NCBI RefSeq assembly: GCF_001984825.2
Contig: NZ_CP043318.1
Span: forward strand, 1,116,001 to 1,180,000
Length of the DNA: 64,000 bases
Direction: 5' to 3'
Origin: Enterobacter chengduensis
GTDB lineage: Bacteria; Pseudomonadota; Gammaproteobacteria; Enterobacterales; Enterobacteriaceae
Shown: positions 15,715-25,746 of the stretch, one piece after another
How positions within the stretch are numbered: the first letter of the stretch is position 1
How the letters are laid out: each line of letters starts with the position of its first letter
The notes under the pieces: model-generated
Database searches by the model: none
Told to the model about the DNA's origin: nothing
The model's input: the letters and a program-made list of their open reading frames with translations, nothing else
Made by a program: the position numbers and the translations under genes

Positions 15715-16536
15715 ATGACACGTTTAGCCAGCCGCTTTGGTGCAGTCAACCTTGTACGTCGTGACCGCCCATTAACCCGCGACGAACTGGCCCATTATGT
15801 GCCAAGCGTCTTCAGCGAAGAAAAGCATGAATCCCGGAGCGAACGCTACACCTACATTCCCACTATTACTTTGCTGAATAACCTTCAACGTGAAGGGTTT
15901 CGTCCGTTCTTTGCCTGCCAGACCCGCGTCCGGGATGAAAGTAAACGAGAGCACACGAAACACATGCTTCGTCTGCGCCGGGAAGGACAAATTACCGGCA
16001 AACAGGTGCCAGAAATTATCCTGTTGAACAGCCATGATGGTTCCAGCTCTTACCAGATGCTGCCGGGGTTATTTCGTGCCGTATGCCAGAACGGGCTGGT
16101 ATGCGGGGAGAGTTTCGGTGAGGTGCGGGTGCCGCACAAAGGCAACGTAGTCGAGAAAGTCATTGAAGGAGCCTACGAAGTACTGGGGATATTTGACCGC
16201 GTAGAAGAGAAACGCGATGCCATGCAGTCGCTTTTGTTGCCGCCACCCGCACAGCAGGCAATGGCGAAAGCAGCATTAACCTATCGCTTTGGTGAAGAGC
16301 ATCAACCGGTGACGGAATCGCAGATACTTTCGCCACGTCGCTGGCAGGACGAGAGCAACGACCTGTGGACCACTTACCAGCGTATTCAGGAAAACCTGAT
16401 TAAAGGTGGTCTTTCGGGGCGCACGATCAGCGGTAAGCGTGCTCATACCCGTTCGGTAAACGGTATCGACGGAGATGTGAAGCTCAATCGTGCTCTGTGG
16501 GTGATGGCCGAGAATATGTTGCATCTCGCGTCATGA
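15715..16536 (+). CDS. DUF932 (YfjQ-type) island protein, copy 1
   Basis: A 273-residue cytoplasmic protein starting MTRLASRFGAVNLVRRDRPLTRDEL. The DUF932 core is visible (IPTITLLNNLQREGFRPFFACQTRVRD...LLNSHDGSSSYQMLPGLFRAVCQNGLVCG). DUF932 proteins are standard in CP4-type islands and plasmids; their function is unclear. The start at 15715 follows TTAAAGGAATT. A near-identical 273-residue copy lies inverted at 22800-23621. Confidence 0.88.
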   Translation: MTRLASRFGAVNLVRRDRPLTRDELAHYVPSVFSEEKHESRSERYTYIPTITLLNNLQREGFRPFFACQTRVRDESKREHTKHMLRLRREGQITGKQVPEIILLNSHDGSSSYQMLPGLFRAVCQNGLVCGESFGEVRVPHKGNVVEKVIEGAYEVLGIFDRVEEKRDAMQSLLLPPPAQQAMAKAALTYRFGEEHQPVTESQILSPRRWQDESNDLWTTYQRIQENLIKGGLSGRTISGKRAHTRSVNGIDGDVKLNRALWVMAENMLHLAS

Positions 16537-16555
16537 AACTTTTTATCATTCTTCA

Positions 16556-16590
16556 GGCCCCGCTAAAAAACCAGCGGGGCCTTTTGTTTT
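16556..16590 (+). terminator. Terminator after DUF932 copy 1
   Basis: GGCCCCGCT / AGCGGGGCC stem with an 8-nt A-rich loop, followed by TTTTGTTTT. Confidence 0.85.
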
Positions 16591-16601
16591 AAGGAACCAT
16601 T

Positions 16602-17072
16602 ATGTCTGTATCCAATTTATCGCCGGTGTTTCCGGTAAACGAGCAGCGCGTAATGCGAAGGGCATTACGACTGGTTGAGAAATACCTGCGTCAACCGAGT
16701 GAGTCATTTACCTCCACCAGCCTCACAAAAACCTGGCTGCAACTGCAGATGGCGCACCTGGAGAGGGAAGTCTTCATCGTGATGTATCTCGATAATCAAC
16801 ACTGCCTGCTGGGACGAGAAACACTGTTTACCGGCACGCTCAGCCATACCGAAGTGCATCCCCGCGAAGTGGTTAAATCAGCCCTGAGACATAACGCTGC
16901 TGCGGTCATTCTGGCTCACAACCACCCGTCTGGTACGACAGAAATCAGCCAGCAGGATAAACATATTACTCAGAGGATTATGAAAGCGCTGGCACTGGTG
17001 GAAGTGCGCGTGCTGGATCATCTTGTAATCGGAAACGAGGTGGTGTCTTTTGCTGAACTTAGTTTGCTTTAA
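16602..17072 (+). CDS. RadC-family JAB-domain protein (YfjY-type), copy 1
   Basis: A 156-residue JAB/MPN-domain protein with the metal-site signature HPREVV...ALRHNAAAVILAHNHPSGTTEISQQD (the HxHPSG...D motif). RadC-family proteins are traditionally called DNA repair proteins but lack a proven repair role. It lies downstream of DUF932 copy 1 and 12 bp before the antitoxin gene. A second copy is inverted at 19307-19783. Confidence 0.9.
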   Translation: MSVSNLSPVFPVNEQRVMRRALRLVEKYLRQPSESFTSTSLTKTWLQLQMAHLEREVFIVMYLDNQHCLLGRETLFTGTLSHTEVHPREVVKSALRHNAAAVILAHNHPSGTTEISQQDKHITQRIMKALALVEVRVLDHLVIGNEVVSFAELSLL

Positions 17073-17084
17073 AGGAAGGTTTTC

Positions 17085-17411
17085 ATGTCATTAATACCAG
17101 CCCATGAATGGGGGATAAAAAGCGATATTGTTCCACGGCTTGGAGTCAGATTAGTTCAGGAAGGCAACCGGCTGCACTATCTGGCTGACCGGGCTAGTAT
17201 CACCGGTAAGTTCAGTGACGCCGAATGCCTGAAGTTGGATATCGTATTTCCGCATTTTATCCGTCAGATGGAATCGATGCTGACCACTGGTGAAATGAAT
17301 TCTCGCCATGCCCACTGTGTCACTCTGTACCACAACGGTTTCACCTGCGAAGCCGATACCCTTGGTAGTTGCGGCTACGTATACATCGCCATTTATCCCA
17401 CTCAACGCTAA
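17085..17411 (+). CDS. cbeA: CbeA/YeeU-family type IV antitoxin, copy 1
   Basis: A 108-residue protein with the YeeU/YfjZ signature ([37 protein letters not shown]...[10 protein letters not shown]...[15 protein letters not shown]). CbeA stabilises MreB and FtsZ filaments and so counters CbtA. The toxin gene starts 21 bp downstream. Confidence 0.92.
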   Translation: MSLIPAHEWGIKSDIVPRLGVRLVQEGNRLHYLADRASITGKFSDAECLKLDIVFPHFIRQMESMLTTGEMNSRHAHCVTLYHNGFTCEADTLGSCGYVYIAIYPTQR

Positions 17412-17431
17412 CAAATTTCACGAGAGCAAAC

Positions 17432-17800
17432 ATGAAAAATCTACCTGCTACAATTTCGCGGGCGGCGAAGCCCTGCCTGTCGCCCGTTGCAGTCTGGCAA
17501 ATGTTACTTACTCGTCTGCTTGAACAGCACTATGGTCTGACACTGAACGACACGCCGTTCAGTGATGAAACTGTAATTAAGGAACATATTGATGCTGGGA
17601 TTATCCTGGCCGATGCAGTCAACTTCCTGGTAGATAAGTACGAACTGGTTCGCATTGATCGCAGAGGATTTAGCTCACAGGGACAAGTACCATATTTGAC
17701 CGTGACAGATATCCTTCATGCCAGAAGAGCATGTGGATTAATGAAAAGTTGCTCTTATCGGGAAGTAAGTAATATTGTTCTTAGTCATTCGCGGCAGTGA
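17432..17800 (+). CDS. cbtA: CbtA/YeeV-family type IV toxin, copy 1
   Basis: A 122-residue toxin of the CbtA/YeeV/YpjF group: [62 protein letters not shown]. CbtA binds MreB and FtsZ and blocks cell elongation and division. The start at 17432 (MKNLPAT) has a GAGAG site. It is about nine residues longer than copy 2, with a different tail ([17 protein letters not shown]). It is the last gene of the plus-strand module. Confidence 0.92.
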   Translation: MKNLPATISRAAKPCLSPVAVWQMLLTRLLEQHYGLTLNDTPFSDETVIKEHIDAGIILADAVNFLVDKYELVRIDRRGFSSQGQVPYLTVTDILHARRACGLMKSCSYREVSNIVLSHSRQ

Positions 17801-17981
17801 GGGGGTCTTCAAGAGCCGAGAAGATTTGCACGGTTTGTGAAGAAACTGGTGAGATTGGCGACTCAATGAAAACCTCATCGAGTCGCATGAAAAACAAGGT
17901 GGGGGCACAAAAGGGGGCATTTATAAAGATGAAACAAGAAAATATGTATATTTATCAATGGTTGGATGGGTTGTGTTATGT

Positions 17982-17998
17982 TCCTATTATCGCACCAT
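17982..17998 (+). other. att-core-like sequence
   Basis: TCCTATTATCGCACCAT, identical to the core at 59587-59603 and differing by one missing G from the thrW 3' end at 52433. It lies 180 bp after the terminal toxin gene of the plus-strand module, where CP4-type islands usually end. Confidence 0.5.
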
Positions 17999-18051
17999 TA
18001 AAATCAAATTGTTACGTAAGATCTTATCATTCTCCCACCAAAAAATTATCT

Positions 18052-18076
18052 TAATGTAACAGCTGGTGTAAGTAAA
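18052..18076 (+). repeat. 25-bp repeat shared with the integrase leader at 52252-52276
   Basis: Same orientation, one mismatch in 25 bp; the common right part is GCTGGTGTAAGTAAA. In the other copy it lies 35 bp upstream of an integrase start. It may be an arm-type integrase site or the leader of a lost integrase. Confidence 0.5.
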
Positions 18077-18080
18077 TTCT

Positions 18081-18378
18081 ATCAACGAAGATCAATCTTA
18101 TCTACTGACCAAAAAGGCCTGATAGGGCTTCGCTCACTATACATCCTTGGCTGCAGGTTTAGTTGTACACCACTCCTAAATTTAATGTGTTGGCAATGTG
18201 TTCAATAAAGCTCGAACAAATTAGCTCATTATGATCGGTTAATACTTCAACTTCTGGTTGCATGATTGTTTGTCCGTAAAAAGATAACGCGCCTGCCGGG
18301 TAGTAGCAGGCGCATTACGCAATAGGTAAACAAGGGAGGAAGTTCAGAAATGTAAATCGGGAAGGTTGTACGCAATGT
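18081..18378. other. Spacer between the two convergent toxin modules
   Basis: No supported gene. A GCGCCTGC / GCAGGCGC hairpin at 18289-18313 with a minus-strand T run probably terminates the copy 2 toxin transcript. Confidence 0.5.
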
Positions 18379-19058
<680 letters not shown>

Positions 19059-19076
19059 TACAGTTCTCCACTATTG

Positions 19077-19298
19077 TCAGTTCAGGGTGATGCTCATCAG
19101 GCAGGTATAGGGCCCATTGCGGTCCTGGCGGCGTTCGGCGTATACCGCGAGGACTCCGGCGATATCCGGAACGTCCCTGCCGGTGTAATGACAGACGCTA
19201 CCGTGCCACTGGTATTTGCCGGTGCAGTAGCGAAAGATTCGGGACTCAGGATGCTGGCGGTATATCGTCATTGCCCTGCGTTTACTGATAATTTTCAT
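19077..19298 (-). CDS. YeeT-like DUF987 protein
   Basis: A 73-residue protein, MKIISKRRAMTIYRQHPESRIFRYCTGKYQWHGSVCHYTGRDVPDIAGVLAVYAERRQ, typical of the YeeT/YpjJ DUF987 genes between RadC and CbeA in CP4 islands. A GAGG site precedes the start at 19298. The function is unknown. It is absent from the plus-strand module, which goes directly from RadC to CbeA. Confidence 0.85.
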   Translation of the reverse strand: MKIISKRRAMTIYRQHPESRIFRYCTGKYQWHGSVCHYTGRDVPDIAGVLAVYAERRQDRNGPYTCLMSITLN

Positions 19299-19306
19299 GT
19301 AATACC

Positions 19307-19783
19307 TCAAAGCAGACCGTGTTCTGCGAACGAATAGATTTGCCTGCCACCGACAATCAGATGGTCAGGGACACGGATATCCACCAGCTGAAGCACCTGA
19401 AACAGTCGCTGCGTGAGGGTTTTGTCGGCCTGGCTAGGTGTCGTCTCGCCGGAAGGATGGTTATGCGCGAGTATCACCGCCGCCGCGTTGAAGTGCAGAG
19501 CACGTTTGACCACCTCCCGGGGATGCACCTCGGTGCGGTTAATCGTGCCGGTGAAGAGCGTTTCATGGGCAATCAACTGATTCTGGTTGTCCAGATACAA
19601 CACCCGGAACTCTTCCCGCTCAAGCGCGGCCATATGCAGTCGCAGCCATTCACGTACGGCGTGGGTAGAGGTGAAGGCTACGCCGGGCTCATGCAGGTGG
19701 CGGTCCAGAGCCCTGAGCGCCCGCTGAATGAGACGCCGGTCCTGTGGCGTCATCTCGCCGGGTAAAAAGGAAAGCTGTTTCAT
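19307..19783 (-). CDS. RadC-family JAB-domain protein, copy 2
   Basis: A 158-residue JAB-domain protein with HPREVVKRALHFNAAAVILAHNHPSGETTPSQADKTLTQRLFQVL and an intact metal motif. It is the second RadC-family protein of the window and is only moderately similar to copy 1 outside the motif, so the two modules probably come from different islands. Confidence 0.9.
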   Translation of the reverse strand: MKQLSFLPGEMTPQDRRLIQRALRALDRHLHEPGVAFTSTHAVREWLRLHMAALEREEFRVLYLDNQNQLIAHETLFTGTINRTEVHPREVVKRALHFNAAAVILAHNHPSGETTPSQADKTLTQRLFQVLQLVDIRVPDHLIVGGRQIYSFAEHGLL

Positions 19784-19798
19784 CTGTTGCTCCTTCGG

Positions 19799-20257
19799 TC
19801 AGTCGATAATACGCAGAATGGCGTGAGCCTCTGGATGTTGCATGGCATACTCCCGCAGGCGGTAATAGTGTGCGGTCATCGCGTCACATTCTGTACGGCA
19901 GGCATGGTGGCTATACGCAATCAGGCAGACAGCAATACCTGCTGCTTCTGCACTCATTTGGGCATCGTTACCGTTCAGGCAGTTAAACAGACGCCATGTC
20001 TCATCGTTGTCAGGCTCGGGGGACATAAATGCGCCGCCATTGCTGAGGGTGTAGAACGACCAGATACCACCGCTGTAGCCCTCACAGAAGCGGTCCATCC
20101 AGGCGAAGATATGCGGCTCCAGGAGTAGCCACTGCGGGATAGCGCCAAAGTACTGTGGCCAGAAATCGATACGCTGTTCATCGGGGACCGGCGTGACGGT
20201 CAGTTCAAATTCGGGTTGGTTAGCGGGTGCGAGGTCGTGCTGCGTCTGTGTTGTCAT
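19799..20257 (-). CDS. ArdB/KlcA-family antirestriction protein (YfjX-type)
   Basis: A 152-residue protein matching the ArdB/KlcA/YfjX group: RIDFWPQYFGAIPQWLLLEPHIFAWMDRFCEGYSGGIWSFYTLSNGGAFMSP. These proteins relieve type I restriction in vivo without being DNA mimics. The start at 20257 (MTTQTQ) is chosen; the longer frame has no support. It lies between DUF905 and RadC copy 2, as in CP4-57. Confidence 0.9.
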   Translation of the reverse strand: MTTQTQHDLAPANQPEFELTVTPVPDEQRIDFWPQYFGAIPQWLLLEPHIFAWMDRFCEGYSGGIWSFYTLSNGGAFMSPEPDNDETWRLFNCLNGNDAQMSAEAAGIAVCLIAYSHHACRTECDAMTAHYYRLREYAMQHPEAHAILRIID

Positions 20258-20354
20258 GGGTATGTCTCCGTCAATAAAAACGCCAGCGGCGATGGCTGGC
20301 GTATGGGGATATAAAGTGTGTTCGGGGAGGTGAATGCGGGTAAATGCTTCGCGA

Positions 20355-20594
20355 TCAGCGGGTGGCCGTGTCTGTACGGATGCCTGAGGTGCGGATATAG
20401 CGGTTAAGACCTTCACCGGCATCCGGCTCAAAGTTCCATGCCCGCCAGACCATCCGGCCTTCAGTATCACGAACCACCAGACGGAAGTGACTGCCCTGGT
20501 CGTCTTCGAGTGTGATATTGCTGTACGTGGTAGTGACCGCTTGCGCTTGTCTCCGGGTGAAAGGCCCCGGTGGCAGCAACACGGATTGGGTCAT
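20355..20594 (-). CDS. DUF905-family protein
   Basis: A 79-residue protein, [43 protein letters not shown]...[19 protein letters not shown], a standard DUF905 island and plasmid protein of unknown role. The start at 20594 is set by the family's usual length. Confidence 0.85.
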   Translation of the reverse strand: MTQSVLLPPGPFTRRQAQAVTTTYSNITLEDDQGSHFRLVVRDTEGRMVWRAWNFEPDAGEGLNRYIRTSGIRTDTATR

Positions 20595-20670
20595 TTTCGG
20601 GCTCCTGATAAAAGAAAACCCCGGCAGCCTGCTAGCTGTCGGGGTGGATTTGCTGGGGAAGATACTACTA

Positions 20671-21138
20671 TCAGTCGTTGCTGCAGTCTCCGAGAGTGGA
20701 CAGAACTTTCTCAGCGTTCTTCCGGTCCGCAGTGAAGGTCCCTGCTTTGTGGTCATTGACGTAGACGTCGAACTGCCCGGCCTCAGAGATATTGCTGATG
20801 AAGTCAAACCAGGCGTTATCGCCGTTACGCCAGCCCAGGCTGGACGGAATAATGTACTGCTGGTGATCCATCACTACGGTGATAGTAGTGTCGTCATCGT
20901 GCGAACTGACCATCTTGTCATCGGCAAGGGTAAGAAAGACTGAATGCTGATAAAAACCATTCTGGTCCGGGTTACCTGTGCAGTTGATGGTAAACGTCTT
21001 CCCGCTGGCTTCGGTCACACTGTATTCCGTATTGCCCTGACCGTAACCCTGCTGCCAGAACCCCGGGATAGCAGAGGCATTAAAGCTCGCGAGCAGTACA
21101 CCCACCAGCACAAACCGACTTAGTGAACGTATTGTCAT
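20671..21138 (-). CDS. YfjT-like exported protein
   Basis: A 155-residue protein with a signal peptide ([15 protein letters not shown]). Two cysteines remain in the mature part (FTINCTGNP and LGDCSND), probably forming a disulphide. Its position between the lipoprotein and DUF905 genes corresponds to yfjT in CP4-57. The function is unknown. Compare the similarly built protein at 13693-14127. Confidence 0.7.
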   Translation of the reverse strand: MTIRSLSRFVLVGVLLASFNASAIPGFWQQGYGQGNTEYSVTEASGKTFTINCTGNPDQNGFYQHSVFLTLADDKMVSSHDDDTTITVVMDHQQYIIPSSLGWRNGDNAWFDFISNISEAGQFDVYVNDHKAGTFTADRKNAEKVLSTLGDCSND

Positions 21139-21161
21139 TTCTGTTTCCTTTATCGTTGTTT

Positions 21162-21605
21162 TTATTCCTGATTGTCAGGGTTCGAGGGTATCAGTAGCTG
21201 CCCCATCAGTTTGCCGTCATGGGCGTACTCAAAGTATTTTTCTTTGGTATACGGGTCCGTCACCTCCTGGTATTCCAGTTTGATGTTATCGGCAATACAC
21301 AGCGCATTCATCAGTGGCTGGACGGTTTTTTCCTGCATATCCACGAGGTAGTAGTAACTGCCATCCTCGCAGCCATCGGGCGACTGGCGGGTACGTAAAA
21401 CCTGCAAGGTGGGACCGGATAAGTAGTCAACCTGTGACCATTCTTCGCTGACATCATCCTGGTGGCTGACCACATCACTGAAACGCGGTGGGGTGAGGTC
21501 CTTAAATTTACTGATGGCCTTCAGGTCATCACTTCTGTCATCGCATGCGATGAGAAACAGAGTGGTGGCAACCAGCGCCAGCAGAGGCAGTGTTTTACGT
21601 TTCAT
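21162..21605 (-). CDS. YfjS-like lipoprotein
   Basis: A 147-residue lipoprotein with a lipobox (ATTLFLIAC) and Cys21 followed by DDRSDD. An Asp at +2 favours retention in the inner membrane. The mature domain contains DVVSHQDDVSEEWSQVDYLSGPTL and a Cys pair around GCEDG and ALCIAD. It matches the position of yfjS in CP4-57. The membrane-protein gene upstream overlaps its start by 1 bp. Confidence 0.75.
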   Translation of the reverse strand: MKRKTLPLLALVATTLFLIACDDRSDDLKAISKFKDLTPPRFSDVVSHQDDVSEEWSQVDYLSGPTLQVLRTRQSPDGCEDGSYYYLVDMQEKTVQPLMNALCIADNIKLEYQEVTDPYTKEKYFEYAHDGKLMGQLLIPSNPDNQE

Positions 21606-21841
21606 TATTTTTTTCCTGAAATCAGACGAACCACTTTGGCAAAGACATAAATGCCCACGAAAATACCCACCGGCACGCCGACGAACGGTGTTAGCGCGAC
21701 ACTGGCAGCACCGGCTGCGCCACCTCCCGTCAGCAGTGCGGCAACAGTGGCAAGGGTCAGGGCCGCGAGACTGTCGGACACCCCGGTTTTGTTCAGAATG
21801 ATGACGATGACAACAATGGCGATAATGGCAATAACGGGCAT
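21605..21841 (-). CDS. Small Ala/Gly-rich membrane protein
   Basis: A 78-residue hydrophobic protein with two or three membrane segments (VIAIIAIVVIVIILNKTG, LAALTLATVAALLTGGGAAGAASVAL, VGIFVGIYVFAKVVRL). It is coupled to the lipoprotein gene by a 1-bp overlap. Small proteins of this type occur at this position (ypjK) in CP4 islands. Function unknown. Confidence 0.65.
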   Translation of the reverse strand: MPVIAIIAIVVIVIILNKTGVSDSLAALTLATVAALLTGGGAAGAASVALTPFVGVPVGIFVGIYVFAKVVRLISGKK

Positions 21842-21881
21842 AGGGCTCCTCCCTGTTGCCGGGTTGATAACAACGCTTGCG

Positions 21882-22583
21882 CTATTCTGGTGAGCTGTTG
21901 GCCGGAACAAACGTAAGCAGTGACTGCTGGATAAAGCGAAAATGGGGTAAGGACTGAATAAAGCCCGGGTCTTCAACAAGACGACACAGACTGTCGTTAC
22001 GCCGGAAAGTCTCCTGCAGGGGCTGAACCAGATGGATTTCATCCAGGGAGAATACGGCGATATGTCCGTCGTGCTCTGCCACCAGATACCAGGCCTGCTG
22101 GTGGATAAGTAACCGGCAGGGAGCCAGCCGCTCACAGCGCTGCCCCTCGGCAATCAGAGTCACCCGCCTGCGCCCGGTAATGGCCTGAATCAGTCGCCAG
22201 AAAGACAATGCGCCTGATGGCGAAGGAGCCGGACTGGCGGGTGCGATTACGCAGGGAGACTCATCGCACATCAGCAGTGCGTTTACCAGACGACGGTCAA
22301 AGCCAGGGAAAAGACCGGCCATCCCGCTGCGGTGGGCAAAGATAAGCACGTCGGGCACCATCTGCGTCTCACTGCCCGCAGTGCGTAAGCGGCAATATCC
22401 GGACTGATACTCCAGGTCCAGATACATCAGCCGCTCACGAAAATCACGCCGCAGCGTGCGCACCGACACACCAAACTCAGCGGCAAGCTTACGCACACTC
22501 AGCGTTTCCCCTGCCACCAGACGGCTGATTATCAGTGACAGCCTGACAGCCAGCCGGTCATGGCGGCGTTCTGCCTGTGTCAT
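21882..22583 (-). CDS. WYL-domain transcriptional regulator (YfjR-type)
   Basis: A 233-residue regulator with an N-terminal DeoR-like helix-turn-helix ([31 protein letters not shown]) and a C-terminal WYL-like ligand domain ([11 protein letters not shown]...[26 protein letters not shown]). In CP4 islands this gene lies between DUF932 and the lipoprotein. It probably represses its own module; the effector is unknown. Confidence 0.82.
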   Translation of the reverse strand: MTQAERRHDRLAVRLSLIISRLVAGETLSVRKLAAEFGVSVRTLRRDFRERLMYLDLEYQSGYCRLRTAGSETQMVPDVLIFAHRSGMAGLFPGFDRRLVNALLMCDESPCVIAPASPAPSPSGALSFWRLIQAITGRRRVTLIAEGQRCERLAPCRLLIHQQAWYLVAEHDGHIAVFSLDEIHLVQPLQETFRRNDSLCRLVEDPGFIQSLPHFRFIQQSLLTFVPANSSPE

Positions 22584-22799
22584 GAGACGTTCTCCGTGAA
22601 AGTTAACTGACTGAAAATGATGTGATTACTTTAAAGAGGGGGTCGGACAGGGTATGGACACCACAGAAACTATTTTTCATTTCTGCAAAAGCCAGAGGCA
22701 GCGGGGGTTACAGGCCTTCCCTCGGTGAGTGAGGACCGTCAGCACGGTGCGATGCGGACAGGTGGTGTCCGATATTAACAAAGCAGCAACATTAAACGG

Positions 22800-23621
22800 T
22801 CACTGCAGTTGCGTGAGCAGGGCTTCCGCCATCACCCACAGTGCCCGGTTAAGTTTCACGTCCCCGTCGATACCGCGAACGGCACGGGTATGTGACCGTC
22901 CTCCTTTGGCATTACGGCCACTGAGCCCGCCCTTAATCAGGTTCTCCTGAATACGCTGGTACGTGGTCCACAGGTCATTGCTCTCATCCTGCCAGCGGCG
23001 AGGGGAGAGGATCTGCGATTCAGTCACCGGCTGGTGGTCTTCACCAAAGCGGTATGTGAGGGCGGCTTTTGCCAGTGCCTGCTGTGCCGGGGGTGGCAAC
23101 AGCAACGACTGCATGGCATCCCGTTTCTCCTCCACCCGGTCAAAAATCCCCAGCACCTCATACGCGCCTTCAATCACCTGACTCACCACGTCCCCCTTGT
23201 GTGGCACCCGCACCTCGCCAAACGACTCACCGCAGACGAGCCCGTTCTGACAAACCGCACGAAATAGTCCCGGCAACATCTGATACGAACTGGTTCCATC
23301 GTGAGAGTTGAGTAGAATAATTTCCGGCACCTGTTTACCGGTGATCTGCCCTTCCCGCCGCAGACGCAGCATATGCTTTGTATGTTCACGACGACCCGGG
23401 TCACGCACTCGGGTCTGACAGGCAAAGAATGGCTGGAAGCCTTCTCGCTGTAGGCTGTCGAGCAGGGAGATGGTGGGTATATAGGTATAACGCTCACTAC
23501 GGGACTCGTGTTTGTCCTCACTGAATACACTGGGCACTACGCGAAACAGCTCTTCACGGGTTAACGGACGGTCGCGACGGATAAGGTTTGCTGCGCCAAA
23601 GCGCGAAGCCAGACGGGTCAT
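22800..23621 (-). CDS. DUF932 (YfjQ-type) island protein, copy 2
   Basis: A 273-residue protein, the same length as the copy at 15715-16536 and nearly identical over most of it, with differences such as AHYV/FRVV and the last 25 residues. It lies in inverted orientation 6 kb away, giving a long inverted repeat that homologous recombination could use. The start at 23621 (MTRLASRF) matches copy 1. Confidence 0.88.
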   Translation of the reverse strand: MTRLASRFGAANLIRRDRPLTREELFRVVPSVFSEDKHESRSERYTYIPTISLLDSLQREGFQPFFACQTRVRDPGRREHTKHMLRLRREGQITGKQVPEIILLNSHDGTSSYQMLPGLFRAVCQNGLVCGESFGEVRVPHKGDVVSQVIEGAYEVLGIFDRVEEKRDAMQSLLLPPPAQQALAKAALTYRFGEDHQPVTESQILSPRRWQDESNDLWTTYQRIQENLIKGGLSGRNAKGGRSHTRAVRGIDGDVKLNRALWVMAEALLTQLQ

Positions 23622-23712
23622 AAGCAGACTCCTCATAACGGGAAAACAAATAAAAGGGATCCCCGTCGCATCGGCGACAGGGGCAGGGAAGTAACAGGGA
23701 TGGGTTAAATAC

Positions 23713-24579
23713 TCAGAAGAAGAAATCCCAGACGGCGCGGGCCACTGACACCACCGTGGTGCGCACGGCCTGAATGACGGCCCGCACCGGGGCGGGTATC
23801 AGGGGAAAGGCACTGATGCTATCGAGTACGGCCCCGACGGTTTCACCAAAATCGCTACGAGCCTGTTCCCGGACTACCGTCGTGCGAAAGGAAGGATGGA
23901 GTTGCGACACCACCGGGCTGGTGGCCTCACGTGGCAGGCACTTAATCATCCGCTCGGCCATCACCTTAAGCCCCCATTGTAGACGGACCGACACAGCACA
24001 CACCGGATGGACGGGCTGGAACAGCTCATGCAGCAGGCAGATTTTGCGGCTGATATTCTGCTTCTGCGCCGTGGACAACTGTCCCCCACCGCTGGTAGGT
24101 TCGGCCTTATCCGACTGGCTGATAACAAACAGCACCTTATGCCGGTATACCTCTCCAATCACCTGATGATAAAAATGTTCATCCACCGTCAGCGCCCGGT
24201 CATCGGCCTTAATCAGCCACAGTACCAGGTCGAGGCGAGGAAGCTGTTCGCGGTACAGCGCAGCATACTCGGTATCGCGAGCGCCACTTTCGCCCACGCC
24301 GGGCAGATCCATCAGCGTTATATAGCGGTCGCCGACTTGCAGGCGAAAGCGCAGTGGCTCACGTGTACAGGCCGCCACATCGCTGACCGGTGATATATCT
24401 CCGGCAAACAGGGCATTGCACAGACTGCTCTTCCCAACACCGGTTTTACCCATAATGCCGATCACTGGCTCGTAGTTAGTTAACTGGTTAATTTGCTGCA
24501 GAAGCCGCTCTGATACCCATTGCGGCAGATCAGCAAGCGATTGCTGAAACGACTTCAAACCTTCAGAATTATTCATCAC
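23713..24579 (-). CDS. YfjP/YkfA-type Era-like GTPase
   Basis: A 288-residue P-loop GTPase: G1 GIMGKTGVGKSS, G3 MDLPGVGES and G4-like SQSDKAEP are all visible. The C-terminus is hydrophobic (FPLIPAPVRAVIQAVRTTVVSVARAVWDFFF), which suggests membrane association. It is the leading gene of the CP4-type minus-strand module. The role in the island is unknown. Confidence 0.88.
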   Translation of the reverse strand: MMNNSEGLKSFQQSLADLPQWVSERLLQQINQLTNYEPVIGIMGKTGVGKSSLCNALFAGDISPVSDVAACTREPLRFRLQVGDRYITLMDLPGVGESGARDTEYAALYREQLPRLDLVLWLIKADDRALTVDEHFYHQVIGEVYRHKVLFVISQSDKAEPTSGGGQLSTAQKQNISRKICLLHELFQPVHPVCAVSVRLQWGLKVMAERMIKCLPREATSPVVSQLHPSFRTTVVREQARSDFGETVGAVLDSISAFPLIPAPVRAVIQAVRTTVVSVARAVWDFFF

Positions 24580-24730
24580 TACTCCTCTGAAAAATAATAA
24601 AAAACGGTAGAATCGTGAGATTCCGCCGTTAATTGCGTATGTTCAGAGTGATGATATATATCTGAAGATTTTTTCAATCCTCTGCGCTTGAGGCAGCTGC
24701 GCGACTGCTGGCTGAATCGCCACGGATAAT

Positions 24731-25310
24731 TTAGACACTTCCGAGCCGTTGATAATACTGGTTTTCATATTCTGTCGGTGACATCTGATCGCTGGAACCA
24801 TGCCGACGCTTACTGTTATAAAACATTTCGATGTAATCAAAAATATCGCTGCGGGCTTCTTCCCGCGTTCCGTAGATCTTTTTCTTTATCCGTTCGCGTT
24901 TCAACAACTGGAAAAAGCTTTCTGCAACCGCATTATCATGGCAATTACCGCGACGGCTCATACTGCCCTCCAGCCCGTGTGATTTCAGGAACGACTGCCA
25001 CTCATAGCTTGTGTACTGACTGCCTTGATCAGAATGAACCAGCACCTGCTTTTGAGGATTACGTCGCCACACGGCCATCAGAAGTGCATTCAGGACAATA
25101 TCCTTTGTCATCCGGGGCTGCATTGACCAGCCAATAACTTTGCGCGAGAACAGGTCAACAACAACAGTCAGATACAGCCAGCCTTCGTGAGTCCGGATGT
25201 AGGTGATGTCCGTTACCCAACGCTCATCCGGTGCTTCCGGGTTGAACTGCCGCTGGAGCCTGTTGGGCGTCACGATGCTGGTTTCACCCTTACGTGCCCG
25301 TGGGCTACGG
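24731..25310 (-). pseudogene. IS3-family transposase OrfB, C-terminal fragment
   Basis: Reads in frame from ARKGETSIVTPNRLQRQFNP to the natural end YQRLGSV. The DDE catalytic core is visible (WVTDITYI, VLVHSDQGSQYTS, GNCHDNAVAESFF). The N-terminal 100 or so residues, OrfA and the left end are missing, so the element cannot move by itself. At about 25310 it joins the methyltransferase fragment. Confidence 0.85.
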
Positions 25311-25746
25311 TATCAATGGCTTCAATGAATGGGGTTGCTTGGTCTACATCTAGCAGTAGACCGTACGCATCGGTCACTTCCCATCCTTTAGTAGGTATTT
25401 TTTCAATACGTTCGCCGCGCGCACCCGCGCGTAGCCATAGCAACGGCGCAATGCGAACAAAGGCCAAGTTGTGGCTAACCGACTTCTCAGCTTCGTAGGT
25501 CAGAGTGAAAAACTCGGCATTTTCCTCAAAACCGTCAGACATTGGGAACTCGTCTGTAAACCTATAATTGCCCTTAATCGGTTGTTCATTCGGCGTTTTG
25601 CCTGTGATAGCAGCTTGTACACGTGGTTTGGTGATATAATCACAGATCCCCCACTTTTCCCAATCAGGATCTCCAGGCCTTAAGCCCTGTTCGCGCAATT
25701 TTTTCTGTTCGTCGGCAGCGACTTCGTTGTTAGTGACGGAGATGCA
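25311..25746 (-). pseudogene. DNA adenine methyltransferase (type III Mod-like), internal fragment
   Basis: Translates as CISVTNNEVAADEQKKLREQG, then RPGDPDWEKWG...AAITGKTPNEQPIKGNYRFTDEFPMSDGFEENAEFFTLTYE, ending near VDQATPFIEAI. I recognise this as the middle or C-terminal part of a large adenine-specific DNA methyltransferase of the type III Mod-like group. Both ends are lost: one to the IS3 fragment, the other to the yqjI junction. It has no start codon of its own and is presumably a relic of a former restriction-modification locus. Confidence 0.6.

Noticed and set aside
17797..18054. 85-residue open frame after toxin copy 1
   Set aside because: No family, and its frame runs through the att-core-like sequence; more likely spacer DNA or relic.
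24591..24660. Complete IS3-family element
   Set aside because: Only the OrfB C-terminus and one end are recognisable; OrfA and the left end are absent.
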